Notes: a model not told the origin generated them from the sequence alone. A DNA stretch of 64,000 bases from Xanthomonas euvesicatoria pv. euvesicatoria (GCF_020880415.1 NZ_JAJIUJ010000023.1:1-64000); one strand, 5' to 3'; shown: positions 1-10,792, numbered from the stretch's first letter. Numbers and translations: made by a program.

Positions 1-1
1 C

Positions 2-181
2 AACAGCGCCCAGCATTCGGTGCCGTTCCTGATCTGCGACCGCTGCCACAGCGCGGTGGAGCTGGAAGATCGCGACGTGGTGTCGCAACTGGAAGCCCGC
101 GCCAAGGCGCTGGGTTTCCAGCCGCAGGCACAGACGCTGGAAGTGCATGGCCTGTGCGCGAAATGCGCAGTGGCGGAGTAA
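2..181 (+). CDS. zur: Zur (Fur-family zinc uptake regulator), C-terminal fragment
   Basis: Only the last 59 codons are in the window; the gene begins upstream of base 1. The fragment shows a CxxC pair (ICDRCH) near the start and a second one (LCAKCA) five residues before the stop. This is the C-terminal structural zinc site of Fur-family repressors, and the pairing and the short acidic helix between them resemble Zur more than Fur. Zur represses zinc-uptake genes when zinc is plentiful. No full domain can be checked because the DNA-binding half is missing. The assignment matters because Zur-box-like sequences occur at 22.9-23.1 kb, between a ZnuD-like receptor gene and a MerC-type gene. Confidence 0.8.
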   Translation, partial: NSAQHSVPFLICDRCHSAVELEDRDVVSQLEARAKALGFQPQAQTLEVHGLCAKCAVAE

Positions 182-494
182 CCAGCCGCTAGGTCGTGCC
201 TCGACGCGGCCTGTTCCAAGGTGCTGGTTGCGCAATGCCCGGGCGGCAACATGCGTGCGATGGCAACGTGTTCAAGCGCAAGCGCAACACCGTTCAATCG
301 CTGCAGCAGCATTCCTGTGCCGGCCGTACAGCGCAGCCTCGCTGCCCGGTTGCGTCATGCGGTGATGATGCTGCTGCGCTCAAGCCAGCGGCGCGGCAGG
401 GCAGTTAGGCGCCTGAGTGGACTGCAGGCCTGGCGTCCGTATGCGCGCACTGCGCCTCGTGGCGCAGTGCAATGCAGTGAAGTCGCAAAGGGCG
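182..494. other. intergenic stretch, nothing recognised
   Basis: This is the gap between the convergent zur and tetR-type genes. Only overlapping short open frames with no recognisable protein sequence are present. A CG-rich repeat of gcgcctcgtggcgc type near 447-466 could form a hairpin, but it has no T tract on either strand. Confidence 0.5.
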
Positions 495-1115
495 TCACGC
501 CGCCTTGCCTGCCTTGCCGCCATACGCGGCCAGAAACGTCTGCACCGCACGTCGCGTCGCGTCGCGCAGAAACTCGGGCGTGGGGTCTTTGAGTGCGCCA
601 AACAGGCAGGGCATCAAGGTTTCCGATTCCAGCAAGGCCGCGTACTGGTGGGCGGCAAGCAGGGTGTCTTGGCAATGGAGCAGGCCGCAATCCACCTGTG
701 CCTGCAGGTATTCGGCGAAGCGCTGTATGCCTTCTTCCTGGCCGGCGCTGAAATACAGTGCGCCGACCGCCGATCTGCCGGATACCCCGATGATGGTCTG
801 CCAGCTGGTGATGTTGGGCGGGGCGCACAGGAAGGTCAGCACATCCTCGCCGAAGCGCTGCAGAGCCTCATCGACCGGGCCGCTGCTTTGCGAAAGCGCA
901 TGCAGCAATGGGTCGAAATAGCGGTCGGACATGTCCTTGGCAACGGCCACGAACAGCTCTTCCTTTGACGGAAAGTAGCCATACAGCGTGCGCTTGGAGC
1001 CGCCTACGCGGGCGGCGATCTGCGACATCGACGCGCCCTCGAAGCCCAGCTCGAGGAAGACCTCGCTGGCTGCCTGGACGATGGCCTCGCGTTTTTCTTC
1101 GGTTCTGACCCGCAT
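495..1115 (-). CDS. TetR/AcrR-family repressor, divergent from RND operon
   Basis: A 206-residue TetR-family regulator. The N-terminal helix-turn-helix covers roughly residues 29-48 (MSQIAARVGGSKRTLYGYF), followed by the usual KEELF helix. The C-terminal part resembles the AefR-like TetR ligand-binding domain. I chose the ATG at 1115 because GGGAG lies 6-7 bases upstream of it and the protein then begins directly with the MRVRTEEKREAIV helix. An upstream in-frame ATG at 1136 lacks a ribosome site, and one at 1172 would overlap the efflux promoter. The gene is divergent from the RND efflux operon and probably represses it and itself. The inducing ligand is unknown. Confidence 0.88.
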   Translation of the reverse strand: MRVRTEEKREAIVQAASEVFLELGFEGASMSQIAARVGGSKRTLYGYFPSKEELFVAVAKDMSDRYFDPLLHALSQSSGPVDEALQRFGEDVLTFLCAPPNITSWQTIIGVSGRSAVGALYFSAGQEEGIQRFAEYLQAQVDCGLLHCQDTLLAAHQYAALLESETLMPCLFGALKDPTPEFLRDATRRAVQTFLAAYGGKAGKAA

Positions 1116-1161
1116 CAGGTTCTCCCAATAATTCATAAGTATACCGACTGGGCAGAAATGC

Positions 1162-1190
1162 TTGACGGCCACGCATGTGCTTATTAGGAT
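1162..1190 (+). promoter_or_regulatory. Sigma-70-like promoter of the RND efflux operon
   Basis: TTGACG at 1162-1167 and TAGGAT at 1185-1190 are separated by exactly 17 bases, a good vegetative promoter reading toward the adaptor gene at 1243. The sequence taccg recurs at about 1142, 1190 and 1199, bracketing the -10 region, and could belong to the TetR operator. No long perfect palindrome is present. Promoter from sequence; operator by inference. Confidence 0.6.
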
Positions 1191-1242
1191 ACCGAACCGT
1201 ACCGTTTAGATTCAATCATCACACCTCCTGCGGAGACTGCCC

Positions 1243-2463
1243 GTGCGTGCTCATGCCTCGTTTCGCCTGTCGTTGCTTGCTGTTGCTGTTGCCGTTGCCG
1301 CCACCGCCCTGCTCAGTGCCTGCGGCAGCCCACCGGGAGGTCCGCCGCCGCAGGAAGGCACTCCGGAAATGGGCGTGCTGACCGTCAAGCAGCAACCGGT
1401 GACGCTCACCACCGAATTACCGGGGCGCACTGTTCCGTACCTGATCTCCGAAATTCGTCCGCAGGTGGGCGGCATCATCCAGTCGCGCCAGTTCACCGAA
1501 GGCGGCGACGTCAAGGCTGGCCAGACCCTGTACCAGATCGATCCGGCCCAGTACCGCGCCAGCTATGCCAGCGCGCAGGCGTCCCTGGCCAAGGCCGAGG
1601 CGACCCTGCGCACCGCGCAGCTCAAGGCCGAGCGCTACAAGGAACTGGCGCAGATCAAGGCGATCAGCCAGCAGGAAGGCGACGACACCGATGCCGCGCT
1701 AGGCCAGGCCAAGGCCGACGTGGCAGCCGGCAAGGCGAGCGTGGAAACCGCGCGCATCAACCTGGCGTTTGCGCGGCTCGACGCACCCATCTCCGGACGC
1801 ATCGGCCGCTCCAGCGTGACCCCGGGTGCCCTGGTGACCGCCAACCAGGCCACGGCGCTGACCACCATCCAGCAGCTGGACCCGATCTACATCGACGTCA
1901 CCCAGCCCAGCAGTGCGGTGTTGCGCCTGCGGCAGGCGATGGCGCGCGGCGATCTGGAACAAGCCGGCGACGGTGCGGCCAAGGTGTCGCTGTTGCTGGA
2001 AGACGGCAGCACCTACCCGTTGCAGGGGCACCTGGCGTTCTCCGACGTGACCGTCGACCAGAACACCGGCTCGATCACCCTGCGCGCGGTCTTCCCCAAC
2101 CCGAACGCCGAGCTGTTGCCAGGCATGTACGTGCGCGCGGTGCTGCAGGAAGGCGTCAAGGAGCAGGGCATGCTGGTGCCGCAACAGGCGGTCTCGCGCA
2201 ACGGCGCGGGCAAACCCACGGCCTTTGTCGTCGCCGCCGACCACAAGCTGCAGTTGCGCGTGCTGGAAACCGATCGCGCGGTCGGCGACCAGTGGTTGGT
2301 GCGCAGCGGCCTGAAGCCCGGCGAGCAGGTGGTCGTCGAAGGCGCATCGCGCGCACGCGATGGCATCGTGGTCAAGACCGTGCCGTGGCAGCCCAAGGCC
2401 ACACCCGCCGCCGGCAATGTTGCCGGTCCTGCCGCCCCGACCGCACCGCGTGCGGCCAACTAA
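1243..2463 (+). CDS. RND efflux periplasmic adaptor (AcrA/MexA family lipoprotein)
   Basis: A 406-residue membrane-fusion protein that links the inner-membrane RND pump to the outer-membrane channel. It starts with GTG at 1243, seven bases after GGAG. A signal sequence ends in the lipobox LLSAC (Cys27). After that come the split lipoyl half-motif ([18 protein letters not shown]), a helical hairpin (about residues 100-170), the second lipoyl half ([14 protein letters not shown]) and a beta-barrel region. The length is normal for AcrA. The pump gene starts 16 bases after the stop, so the two are almost certainly co-transcribed. The sequence is of the hydrophobic-drug (HAE-1) type rather than the metal type. 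Confidence 0.95.
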   Translation: MRAHASFRLSLLAVAVAVAATALLSACGSPPGGPPPQEGTPEMGVLTVKQQPVTLTTELPGRTVPYLISEIRPQVGGIIQSRQFTEGGDVKAGQTLYQIDPAQYRASYASAQASLAKAEATLRTAQLKAERYKELAQIKAISQQEGDDTDAALGQAKADVAAGKASVETARINLAFARLDAPISGRIGRSSVTPGALVTANQATALTTIQQLDPIYIDVTQPSSAVLRLRQAMARGDLEQAGDGAAKVSLLLEDGSTYPLQGHLAFSDVTVDQNTGSITLRAVFPNPNAELLPGMYVRAVLQEGVKEQGMLVPQQAVSRNGAGKPTAFVVAADHKLQLRVLETDRAVGDQWLVRSGLKPGEQVVVEGASRARDGIVVKTVPWQPKATPAAGNVAGPAAPTAPRAAN

Positions 2464-2479
2464 GGCGGGATCACACGTC

Positions 2480-5400
2480 ATGGCACGTTTCTTCATCGAT
2501 CGTCCGATCTTCGCCTGGGTGTTGGCCATCATCGTGATGCTGGCCGGCATCCTGTCCATCGCCACCTTGCCGATCGCACAATACCCCAGCATCGCACCGC
2601 CGGCAGTCGCCATCGCCGCCAACTACCCGGGCGCCTCGGCGCAGACGCTGGAAGACACCGTCACCCAGGTCATCGAGCAGAAGATGAAGGGGCTGGACCA
2701 CCTCAGCTACATGGCGTCCACCAGCGAATCCAGCGGGGCGGTGACCATCACCCTGACCTTCGAAAACGGCACCGATCCGGACACCGCGCAGGTGCAGGTG
2801 CAGAACAAGTTGTCGCTGGCCACGCCGTTGTTGCCGCAGGAAGTGCAGCAGCAGGGCGTGACAGTGACCAAGTCGGCTACCAACTTCCTCAACGTGCTGG
2901 CCTTTACGTCCGAAGACGGCAGCATGAGCGATTCGGACCTGTCCGATTACGTGGCTGCCAACGTGCAGGAAACCATCAGCCGCGTCGAAGGCGTGGGCGA
3001 CACCACCTTGTTCGGTTCGCAGTACGCGATGCGGGTGTGGATGGACCCCAACAAGCTGAGCAATTTCAGCCTCACGCCCGTGGATGTGCGCAACGCGATC
3101 CAGGCGCAGAACGCGCAGATTTCCGCCGGCCAGTTGGGCGCGTTGCCGGCGGTGGCCAACCAGCAGCTCAACGCCACCATCACTGCACAGACCCGGCTGA
3201 AGACCGCCGAGCAATTCGAAAACATCCTGCTGCGCACGCAGTCCGATGGCTCGCAGGTGCGCTTGGGCGATGTGGCGCGCATCGAGCTGGGCAGCGAAAG
3301 CTACAACACGGTGGGCCGCTACAACGGCAAGCCGGCGGCCGGTCTGGCGATCAAGCTGGCGACCGGCGCCAATGCGCTGGACACGGTGCGCGCGATCGAC
3401 AAGAGCCTGGAAGAGCAGGAAAAGTTCTTCCCGCCCGGCATGAAGGTGCAAAAGCCGTACGACACCACGCCGTTCGTGCGCATCTCCATCGAACAGGTGG
3501 TGCACACGCTGGTGGAAGCGGTGGTGCTGGTGTTCCTGGTGATGTACCTGTTCCTGCAGAACTTCCGCGCCACCCTGATCCCGACCATTGCGGTGCCGGT
3601 GGTGCTGCTGGGCACCTTCGGCGTGCTTGCGGCGTTCGGTTTCACCATCAATACCCTGACCATGTTCGCGATGGTGCTGGCGATCGGTTTGCTGGTGGAC
3701 GATGCCATCGTGGTGGTGGAAAACGTCGAACGCGTGATGAGCGAGGAGCAGTTGTCGCCCAAGGACGCCACGCGGAAATCGATGGACCAGATTTCCGGCG
3801 CGTTGATCGGCGTGGCGCTGGTGCTGGCGGCGGTGTTCGTCCCGATGGCGTTTTTCAGCGGATCCACCGGTGTGATCTACCGGCAGTTCTCGATCACGAT
3901 CGTCTCGGCGATGACCTTGTCGGTGCTCGTAGCGATGATCCTGACCCCGGCCTTGTGCGCCACCTTGCTCAAACCGGTGCACAAGGGACACGGCCTGGCG
4001 ACCACCGGGTTCTTCGGTTGGTTCAACCGCCTGTTTGATCGCGGCAACACCGGCTACCAGGGCGTGGTACGGCACATGCTTGGCAAGGGCTGGCGCTACA
4101 TGCTCGCCTACGCGGCGTTGCTGGCCTTGGTGGTGTTCGGGTTCATGAAATTGCCGGTGGGATTCCTGCCGGACGAAGACCAGGGCACCTTGTTCGTGCT
4201 GGTGCAGTTGCCGCCCGGTGCCACCAACGCGCGCACCAGCGAGGTGCTCAAGCAGGTGGAGCATCATTTCCTGGTCGACCAGAAGGAGTCTGTTGCCGGT
4301 GTCTTCGCCGTGACCGGTTTCAGTTTTGCCGGTAGCGGCCAGAACGTGGGCTTTGCCTTCGTCAAGTTGCGGCCGTGGGACGAGCGCACCGGCAAGGGCC
4401 AGAGCGTCACCGACGTGGCGGCCAGGGCCGGGGCATTTTTTGCCGGTATCCGCGATGCCAAGGTGTTTGCGTTCGCGCCGCCTGCGGTGTCGGAGTTGGG
4501 CAATGCCACCGGCTTCGATCTAATGCTGCAGGACCGCGCCAACCTGGGTCACGCAGCGCTGATGCAGGCGCGCAATCAATTGCTGGCCGAACTGTCGCAA
4601 GACAAGCGCCTGGTGGCGGTGCGCCCGAATGGCCAGGAAGACACGCCGGAGTTCAAGCTGGAAATCGACCCGCATAAAGCGCAGGCGATGGGCGTGTCGA
4701 TCTCCGACATCAACGATACCTTTTCCAGCGCATGGGGCAGCACCTACGTCAACGACTTCATCGACAAGGGCCGGGTCAAGAAGGTGATGCTGCAGGCCGA
4801 TGCGCCTTACCGCATGAACCCGCAGGACATCGACCATTGGTTCGTGCGCAACAGCGCCGGCACCATGGTGCCGTTCAACGCCTTCGCCACCGCGAGCTGG
4901 CAATCCGGCTCGCCGCGTCTGGAGCGCTACAACAGCGTGCCGTCGATGGAGATCCTGGGCATGGCGTTGCCGGGTGCGGCTTCCAGCGGCGAGGCGATGC
5001 AGATCGTCGAAGCCGCAGCCGCCAAGCTGCCTCCGGGCATCGGTTTCGAGTGGACCGGGTTGTCGCGGCAGGAAAAAGCCTCGTCCGGTCAGACCGGGCT
5101 GTTGTACAGCGTCTCGATCCTGATCGTGTTCCTGTGCCTGGCCGCGTTGTACGAAAGCTGGGCGATTCCGTTCTCGGTGATTCTGGTAGTACCGCTGGGC
5201 GTGTTCGGCACGCTGCTGGCAGCGATGCTGACCTGGAAAATGAACGATGTGTACTTCCAGGTGGGCTTGCTCACCACCATTGGCCTGGCATCGAAGAACG
5301 CGATCTTGATCGTGGAGTTCGCAAGGGAATTGCACGAGGGCGGCAAGAGCCTGGTGGCTGCGGCATTGGAAGCGGCGCGCATGCGCTTGCGGCCGATCCT

Positions 5401-5623
5401 CATGACCTCGCTGGCCTTCATCCTCGGCGTGGTGCCGCTGGTGTTGACCAGTGGCGCCGGCGCCGGCGCGCAGCACGCGCTGGGCACGGCCGTGATCGGC
5501 GGCATGCTCTCCGGCACGGTGCTGGCGATCTTCTTCGTGCCGCTGTTCTTCGTGCTGGTGTGCGGCCTGTTCCAGCGCCGTCCACAGCCTGCCTCGCCCG
5601 CACCGCAACCGACAGGACACTGA
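2480..5623 (+). CDS. RND multidrug efflux pump, AcrB/HAE-1 type
   Basis: A 1047-residue proton-driven inner-membrane exporter. It begins with the typical [17 protein letters not shown] sequence, so the ATG at 2480 is preferred over longer in-frame starts. The proton-relay residues are in place: Asp407 and Asp408 in [13 protein letters not shown] (TM4), and a lysine at 939 in [13 protein letters not shown] (TM10), matching AcrB D407, D408 and K940. Twelve membrane segments and two large periplasmic loops are expected for this length. It lies between its adaptor and channel genes and probably exports amphiphilic drugs or plant-derived compounds. The substrates cannot be read from the sequence. 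Confidence 0.96.
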   Translation: MARFFIDRPIFAWVLAIIVMLAGILSIATLPIAQYPSIAPPAVAIAANYPGASAQTLEDTVTQVIEQKMKGLDHLSYMASTSESSGAVTITLTFENGTDPDTAQVQVQNKLSLATPLLPQEVQQQGVTVTKSATNFLNVLAFTSEDGSMSDSDLSDYVAANVQETISRVEGVGDTTLFGSQYAMRVWMDPNKLSNFSLTPVDVRNAIQAQNAQISAGQLGALPAVANQQLNATITAQTRLKTAEQFENILLRTQSDGSQVRLGDVARIELGSESYNTVGRYNGKPAAGLAIKLATGANALDTVRAIDKSLEEQEKFFPPGMKVQKPYDTTPFVRISIEQVVHTLVEAVVLVFLVMYLFLQNFRATLIPTIAVPVVLLGTFGVLAAFGFTINTLTMFAMVLAIGLLVDDAIVVVENVERVMSEEQLSPKDATRKSMDQISGALIGVALVLAAVFVPMAFFSGSTGVIYRQFSITIVSAMTLSVLVAMILTPALCATLLKPVHKGHGLATTGFFGWFNRLFDRGNTGYQGVVRHMLGKGWRYMLAYAALLALVVFGFMKLPVGFLPDEDQGTLFVLVQLPPGATNARTSEVLKQVEHHFLVDQKESVAGVFAVTGFSFAGSGQNVGFAFVKLRPWDERTGKGQSVTDVAARAGAFFAGIRDAKVFAFAPPAVSELGNATGFDLMLQDRANLGHAALMQARNQLLAELSQDKRLVAVRPNGQEDTPEFKLEIDPHKAQAMGVSISDINDTFSSAWGSTYVNDFIDKGRVKKVMLQADAPYRMNPQDIDHWFVRNSAGTMVPFNAFATASWQSGSPRLERYNSVPSMEILGMALPGAASSGEAMQIVEAAAAKLPPGIGFEWTGLSRQEKASSGQTGLLYSVSILIVFLCLAALYESWAIPFSVILVVPLGVFGTLLAAMLTWKMNDVYFQVGLLTTIGLASKNAILIVEFARELHEGGKSLVAAALEAARMRLRPILMTSLAFILGVVPLVLTSGAGAGAQHALGTAVIGGMLSGTVLAIFFVPLFFVLVCGLFQRRPQPASPAPQPTGH

Positions 5624-5624
5624 C

Positions 5625-7130
5625 ATGATCACGATTCGCACGACACTCTGCGCGCTTGGCGTGGCCAGCGTGCTGTCCGGTTGCACGCTGATGCCGCGCT
5701 ACACACGGCCCGACGCACCGGTGCCAGCGCAATTTGCCGGCACCGACGTGTCGGCAGCCCCTCCGGCTGCCACTGCCGATACCGCCGGCACCGCCGACGC
5801 CGCGTACATTGCCGATATCGGCTGGCGCCAGGTCTTCACCGACCCGGCGCTGCAGCAGGTGATTGCGCTAGCCTTGGACAATAACCGCGACCTGCGCGTG
5901 GCCGCGCTCAATATCGAGGTGGCACGCGCGCAATATCGGGTGGACCGCGCCGCGCTGCTGCCCGCCATCGAGGGCACCGGCACCGCCAACAATGCGCGCA
6001 CGCCCTCGGAGCTTGCCATTCCCGGCCAGCCGCAGGTGTTCCGCACCTTCAGCGCCAATATCGGCGTCAGTGCCTATGAGCTGGACCTGTTCGGCCGCGT
6101 GCGCAGCCTGAAGGAACAGGCGTTGCAGCAATTCCTGTCCACCGCCGAGGCACGCCGCAGTACGCATATCAGCCTGGTGGCAGAAGTGGCCACCGCCTAT
6201 CTGACCTTGGCGGCCGACCAGCAGTTGCTGCAGCTGGCGCAATCCACCCTGGCCAGCCAGAGCGACAGTTATCGCCTGCAGCAGCGCAGCTTCGAACTGG
6301 GTGCGGCCTCGCAACTGACCTTGCGTCAGGCGCAGACCACGGTGGAAACCGCACGCGTGGATGTGGAGCGCTACATCGCGCAGGTGGCGCAGGATCGCAA
6401 TGCCCTGGTGCTGCTGGTCGGCACGCAAGTGCCGGTGGAATTGCTGCCGCATGCACTGCCCGACAACGCGAGCGTGGAAGGCAATGTGTTGGCCAGCGTG
6501 CCGGCCGGCTTGCCGTCTCAGTTGCTGCAACGTCGCCCCGACATTCTGGAAGCCGAGCGCAACTTGCGTGCGGCCAACGCCAATATCGGTGCGGCGCGGG
6601 CAGCGTTCTTCCCCAGCATCAGCCTGACCGCATCGACCGGTTCGTCCAGCAGTAGCCTGTCCAGGCTATTCGATGCCGGGACGCGTGCCTGGAGCTTCGT
6701 GCCCACGCTGACCTTGCCGATCTTCAATGCCGGGCGCAATCGCGCCAATCTGGACATGGCCAAGGCCAACCGCGATATCGAGGTGGCGCGCTACGAAAAG
6801 TCGATCCAAAGCGCGTTCCGCGAGGTCTCCGACGCGTTGGCGCAGCGCGACACGCTGGGCAGGCAACTGCAGGCCCAGCAAGCGCTGGTGGATGCCACTG
6901 CCGATAGCTACCGATTGTCGCAGGCGCGTTTCGAACGCGGCATCGACAGCTATCTGCAGGCGCTGGATGCGCAGCGTTCGCTGTACAGCGCGCAGCAGAC
7001 CTTGATCAACACCCAGCTGTCGCGCTTCACCAACCTGGTGACGTTCTACAAGGCCATGGGCGGGGGCTGGCTGCAAAGCGCAGCGCCCACTGCCGCCGCG
7101 GCCCCGGCAACGGAGCCGCCGCGTGGATGA
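5625..7130 (+). CDS. Outer-membrane efflux channel lipoprotein (OprM/TolC family)
   Basis: A 501-residue outer-membrane factor that completes the tripartite pump. The signal sequence ends at the lipobox LSGC (Cys20). Two repeats of the TolC-type helical-hairpin domain follow. The family hallmarks [19 protein letters not shown] and the matching [14 protein letters not shown] stretch occur around residue 305-330. The start codon follows the pump stop codon after one base. The gene ends inside the start of the following tetR-type gene, so the regulator is translationally coupled to the operon. Confidence 0.95.
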   Translation: MITIRTTLCALGVASVLSGCTLMPRYTRPDAPVPAQFAGTDVSAAPPAATADTAGTADAAYIADIGWRQVFTDPALQQVIALALDNNRDLRVAALNIEVARAQYRVDRAALLPAIEGTGTANNARTPSELAIPGQPQVFRTFSANIGVSAYELDLFGRVRSLKEQALQQFLSTAEARRSTHISLVAEVATAYLTLAADQQLLQLAQSTLASQSDSYRLQQRSFELGAASQLTLRQAQTTVETARVDVERYIAQVAQDRNALVLLVGTQVPVELLPHALPDNASVEGNVLASVPAGLPSQLLQRRPDILEAERNLRAANANIGAARAAFFPSISLTASTGSSSSSLSRLFDAGTRAWSFVPTLTLPIFNAGRNRANLDMAKANRDIEVARYEKSIQSAFREVSDALAQRDTLGRQLQAQQALVDATADSYRLSQARFERGIDSYLQALDAQRSLYSAQQTLINTQLSRFTNLVTFYKAMGGGWLQSAAPTAAAAPATEPPRG

Positions 7131-7803
7131 CGACGCACCGTCGGTTGCGCCCAGGCGTGCGCCGCACGACAAGCGTGGCGCCATCCTGGCGGCGGCACGC
7201 GTGCTGTTTCAGCAGCACGGCTTCGACAGGACCAGCATGGACACCATCGCCGAGCGCGCGATGGTGTCCAAGGCCACGGTATATGCGCATTTCGCGTCCA
7301 AGGAGGTGCTGTTCCGCACCACCCTGGAAGCGCTGGCGCAGGCCTCGCCCAATCGCTGGACGGCCTTGCTGGAGCTGCAGGGGCCGCTGGAGCAACGCCT
7401 GACTGCGGTAGCCGATGCAGTGCTGCGCGTGTCTGCCAGCAGCATGCGGGATGATGCCGCGTATGGCCTGGTACGCCCGCCACTGCTGCCTGGCCAGGTG
7501 CGCGAGGAAATGTGGACGCTGTGCTTCGAGCGCTACGACACCATGATGCGCACGCTATTGGCGCGCGAGGTGCAACGCGGCGCATTGGTGATCGACAACC
7601 TGCCCGATGCATCGGTGCATTTTTTCGGATTGATGACCGGGCGGCCGGCCACCGCTGCCGCGCGCGGCGATGCGCCAGAGGCGCAATCGGTGCAGCTGGA
7701 TGCGTATGTCAGCGGCGCGGTGGCATTGTTCCTGCGGGCGTATCGTGCGAACCCGACGGCTCCGACAACGCAAGGCAGGCGCGAAGTACCGAGTGGTTTT
7801 TAG
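7123..7803 (+). CDS. TetR-family regulator at the end of the RND operon
   Basis: A 226-residue TetR-family protein. The helix-turn-helix ([19 protein letters not shown]) lies around residues 37-58, after a short basic N-terminal extension. The GTG start at 7123 has GGAG seven bases upstream and overlaps the channel gene stop by eight bases. With the divergent TetR gene at 495-1115, this efflux operon has two candidate regulators; a distal, co-transcribed one would give feedback control. Its ligand and targets are unknown. Confidence 0.85.
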   Translation: MDDDAPSVAPRRAPHDKRGAILAAARVLFQQHGFDRTSMDTIAERAMVSKATVYAHFASKEVLFRTTLEALAQASPNRWTALLELQGPLEQRLTAVADAVLRVSASSMRDDAAYGLVRPPLLPGQVREEMWTLCFERYDTMMRTLLAREVQRGALVIDNLPDASVHFFGLMTGRPATAAARGDAPEAQSVQLDAYVSGAVALFLRAYRANPTAPTTQGRREVPSGF

Positions 7804-7918
7804 TGAGGGCTTGACCTTGAGCGACGAGGACCTTGCGCGTCTCCAGCAGGCGCTGGATGCGGTGGCGATTGTCGGTGCGCGTTACAGCCCGGAGCGGCAG
7901 AAACTGGTCGGCAAATAA
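7802..7918 (+). pseudogene. C-terminal remnant of an aldo/keto reductase
   Basis: An open frame with no plausible own start reads LSDEDLARLQQALDAV, then GARYSPERQKLVG and a stop at 7916-7918. That is the pattern of the C-terminal tail of aldo/keto reductases (a short helix, then G-x-R-Y-x-x-x and a final helix). No other part of such an enzyme is found upstream, where the frame runs into the tetR-type gene. I read it as the scar of a deletion that removed most of the gene. The convergent LysR gene may once have controlled it. Family assignment rests on about 35 residues. Confidence 0.4.
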
Positions 7919-7979
7919 CGTCAGCGGTCATGCCTGCCGCACGCGTCATCGCGCCCTGGCAGGCTCTGTACGAGCGTGG

Positions 7980-8879
7980 TCAACGCACCAGATCGTGCCG
8001 CAATGCATCGATCACGACCTTTAGTGCGCTGGAGGATTGGCGGCGGCTGGGGTAGTAGGCGTAATAGCCTGCAAACGGCTCGCACCAGTCTTCCAGCACG
8101 CGGCGCAGCCGCCCGGCGGCCACGTGTTCCAGCACCATGGTTTCCGGCAGAAACGCGAGGCCGCCGCCTGCCAGTGCGGCGCGCAGGATGGCGCTGCTGC
8201 CATTGAAGGTCCATTGCCCGTCCACGCGCACTTTCACCTCGCGCCCGTCCTTATCGAAATCCCACGGCAGCAAACCGCCGTGGGTGGGCAGGCGTAAACC
8301 GATGCAGTTGTGCTGCGCCAGATCGGCCGGTACTGCCGGGATGGTGTGGTGCACGAAATACCCCGGCACTGCCACCACAGCCATGCGCTGCATCGGGCTG
8401 ATCGGTACCGCGATCATGTCCTTGGCGACCTGATCGCCGAGCCGGATGCCGATGTCGTAGCGTTCGGCAACGATGTCGGACAGGCCGTAGTCGACGGTCA
8501 GTTCGACCTTGAGGTCCGGGTAGTCTGGCAGCACCTTCGACAATGCCGGCCAGATGTAGGCATCGGCGGCATGGCCGGCGGTGGTGATGCGGATGGTGCC
8601 GGCCGGCTTATCGCGGAAGTCGGTGAGCGCGGACAACTGCGCGTCGATCTCTTCCAGGCGCGGTGCCACGGTTTCGAACAGGCGAGACCCGGCTTCGGTC
8701 ATCGCCACGCTGCGCGTGGTGCGGGTCAACAGGCGAATGCCCAGCCGCGTCTCCAGTGCGCGCACGGTGTGGCTGAGTGCCGACTGCGAGAGGCCCAGTT
8801 GCGCGGCGGCACGGGTGAAGCTGCCTTCGCGCGCTACCGTGACGAACACCTGCAGGTCATTGAGATTTTCCCGTGCCAT
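7980..8879 (-). CDS. LysR-family transcriptional regulator
   Basis: A 299-residue LysR regulator. The winged helix-turn-helix is at residues 20-45 (SFTRAAAQLGLSQSALSHTV), followed by the ALETRLGIRLLTRTTRSV linker typical of the family, and then a periplasmic-binding-like effector domain. The start MARENLNDLQVF at 8879 is preferred over an upstream ATG at 8909 because LysR proteins begin shortly before the first helix. The gene is divergent from the cupin gene at 9081, which is its most likely target. It belongs to the LysR subgroup often found beside oxidoreductase genes. Confidence 0.9.
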   Translation of the reverse strand: MARENLNDLQVFVTVAREGSFTRAAAQLGLSQSALSHTVRALETRLGIRLLTRTTRSVAMTEAGSRLFETVAPRLEEIDAQLSALTDFRDKPAGTIRITTAGHAADAYIWPALSKVLPDYPDLKVELTVDYGLSDIVAERYDIGIRLGDQVAKDMIAVPISPMQRMAVVAVPGYFVHHTIPAVPADLAQHNCIGLRLPTHGGLLPWDFDKDGREVKVRVDGQWTFNGSSAILRAALAGGGLAFLPETMVLEHVAAGRLRRVLEDWCEPFAGYYAYYPSRRQSSSALKVVIDALRHDLVR

Positions 8880-9080
8880 TGCCACCAATGCCCGCGTCAG
8901 GCATGCCATTCATGCGGCTGCATCATGCGCGAATGTGCGTGATGGCTTCAATGCTGCAGCAGGCACTCCGCGGCGCCGCGGGATTGATGCGCCGTGTTTC
9001 TAGGAGCATGCGCGGTTAGCCGGTTAGTGGCCTCGGACAAGCGCGCTACAGTTCGAACACTCGAATCAAGGAGCACTGCA

Positions 9081-9551
9081 ATGAATCTGTTCGCGACTGC
9101 AATGTCGTTGTCGATGATGGCCGCCGTGGTTCCTGATGAGGCCGCGAGACCGATCAGGGTGAGCAAGGCGGGTGGGGCGCCGTCGGCAGTGGGGTCGGCC
9201 GAGTATTTCACCAGCAAGGTGCGCATCGATGCACCGTTCCAGGCCGAAGCACCGGCACGCGTCGGCGGCGCCACCGTCACCTTCGAGCCGGGCGCGCGCA
9301 CCGCATGGCATACCCATCCGCTGGGCCAGACGTTGATCGTGACCGCCGGCGCCGGGCGCGTGCAGGAGTGGGGCAAGCCGGCGCAGCAGATCCGCCCGGG
9401 CGATATCGTGTGGATTCCGCCCGGCGTCAAGCATTGGCACGGTGCCAATGCCAACGTGGCGATGACGCATATCGCCATTGCCGAATCGCAGGACGGCACG
9501 CCCGTCAGCTGGCTGGAGCAGGTGAGCGAGGCGCAATATGCGGCCGAGTAG
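9081..9551 (+). CDS. Small cupin-domain protein
   Basis: A 156-residue single-domain cupin. Motif 1 (GARTAWHTHPLGQTLIV) supplies His77, His79 and Gln83 as metal ligands, and motif 2 (GDIVWIPPGVKHWHG) contributes His118. A glutamine replaces the common glutamate, as seen in many cupins of the carboxymuconolactone or quercetinase-like groups. The ATG at 9081 follows AAGGAG. Residues 1-20 are hydrophobic and could be a weak export signal. The gene is divergent from a LysR regulator. The substrate is unknown; small-molecule oxygenase or isomerase activity is possible. Confidence 0.85.
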   Translation: MNLFATAMSLSMMAAVVPDEAARPIRVSKAGGAPSAVGSAEYFTSKVRIDAPFQAEAPARVGGATVTFEPGARTAWHTHPLGQTLIVTAGAGRVQEWGKPAQQIRPGDIVWIPPGVKHWHGANANVAMTHIAIAESQDGTPVSWLEQVSEAQYAAE

Positions 9552-9659
9552 ACAGCGGTGATGCCGATGCTGGCGCGGTGATGATGCCGCCTCGGCGTGA
9601 GTGGACGCTGCGGCGGATTGCCGGGGCCGCTGCGCCGCCCGCGCTGCGCCCGGCAGACC

Positions 9660-10568
9660 TCACGCCGCTTCGGTGGCGTCCTGCGCGTTGGCACGCAGCC
9701 GTTGCGCATCGCGCGCGGGCGAGATGCCGAGGATGCGTGCGTAGTCGCGACTGAACTGCGATGCGCTCTCATAGCCAACCCGGAAGCCGGCGTCGGCAGC
9801 GGTCAGCGCCTCGGCGACCATCAGGCGGCGCGCTTCGTGCACGCGCAGCTGCGAGCGGTATTCCAGTGGCGTCATCGTGGTCACCGCCTTGAAATGCGCA
9901 TGGAAGGTGGAGCGGCTCATCGCCGAGAGATCGGCGATCTGCTCGATGCTGAAGCGCTGCGCATAGTGCTCGCGCAACCACACGATGGCCCTGGAAATCT
10001 GGTTGAGCCGGCTGTCGGCGATGGCCATCTGGCGCACTGCCGCATTGGCCGGGTCGGCCATCAGGCGGTACAACAGTTCGCGCACGATCAGGGGAGCGAG
10101 CGCGGCAATTTCATGCGGTCGATCGAGCAGGCGCGCCAGCCGTAACGCTGCGTCCTGCAACTGCGGCGTGCTGCGATTGAGCAGCAGCCCGGCCGATGCC
10201 GCATCGCGCTGCGTGTCCACCAGTTCCGGATGATTGATCGCCAGCTCGCTGAGCACCGCGGTGTCCAGGTCCAGGCAGAAACACAGATACGGTTGCGCGC
10301 TGCTGGCTTGGATCACCGAGCCGACGATGGGCAGATCCACCGACGCCACCAGGTACATCTGCGGGTGATAGACATACGCCTGCGCGCCCAGCATTGCCTG
10401 CTTGCGGCCTTGCGCCACCAGACACAGCATGGGTGTATAGACAGTGGGCATGGCCACTGTCGGCGCTGCGCTACGCATGATCTGCAATCGGGCGATCTGC
10501 GTGGGATGCATGCCGTCGCCAGGCGCATGACGCAGCAAGATCGTGCTCAATTCGGTCAGCGAAGACAT
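9660..10568 (-). CDS. AraC-family transcriptional regulator
   Basis: A 302-residue regulator with an N-terminal AraC-type cupin domain (about 20-170) and a C-terminal pair of helix-turn-helix motifs. The first is near FSIEQIADLSAMSRSTFHAHF and the second near AADAGFRVGYESASQFSRDY. I chose the ATG at 10568 (MSSLTELSTILLRH); the open frame extends further upstream but that sequence is low-complexity and not protein-like. No divergent enzyme gene lies next to it, so the regulated genes are not evident. The effector is unknown. Confidence 0.9.
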   Translation of the reverse strand: MSSLTELSTILLRHAPGDGMHPTQIARLQIMRSAAPTVAMPTVYTPMLCLVAQGRKQAMLGAQAYVYHPQMYLVASVDLPIVGSVIQASSAQPYLCFCLDLDTAVLSELAINHPELVDTQRDAASAGLLLNRSTPQLQDAALRLARLLDRPHEIAALAPLIVRELLYRLMADPANAAVRQMAIADSRLNQISRAIVWLREHYAQRFSIEQIADLSAMSRSTFHAHFKAVTTMTPLEYRSQLRVHEARRLMVAEALTAADAGFRVGYESASQFSRDYARILGISPARDAQRLRANAQDATEAA

Positions 10569-10792
10569 GCGAAAACCCGTCGACGATGCGATGCGGCCCG
10601 GCCGCGAGGGCACCGATCGTACAAGAGTGCAGGTGGTGTGGGCGGCAAGGTCCATCGCGCGGGCGGTGGGCTTGCGCCCGATGGACAGCGCGGCAGCAGT
10701 CGTGGCCGCCTGCGCGTGAACTGCGTCGGCCCTGATAGGGCGATCACAGGCCGGCCGTATCATGGCGAGGTCTCTCGCATTCACTTGCTGCC

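Noticed and set aside
2471-4267. A 598-codon open frame on the minus strand, antisense to the RND pump gene
   Set aside because: It is a shadow of high GC content in the pump gene. The translated sequence is His/Gln/Arg-rich without domains, and the pump frame is unmistakable.
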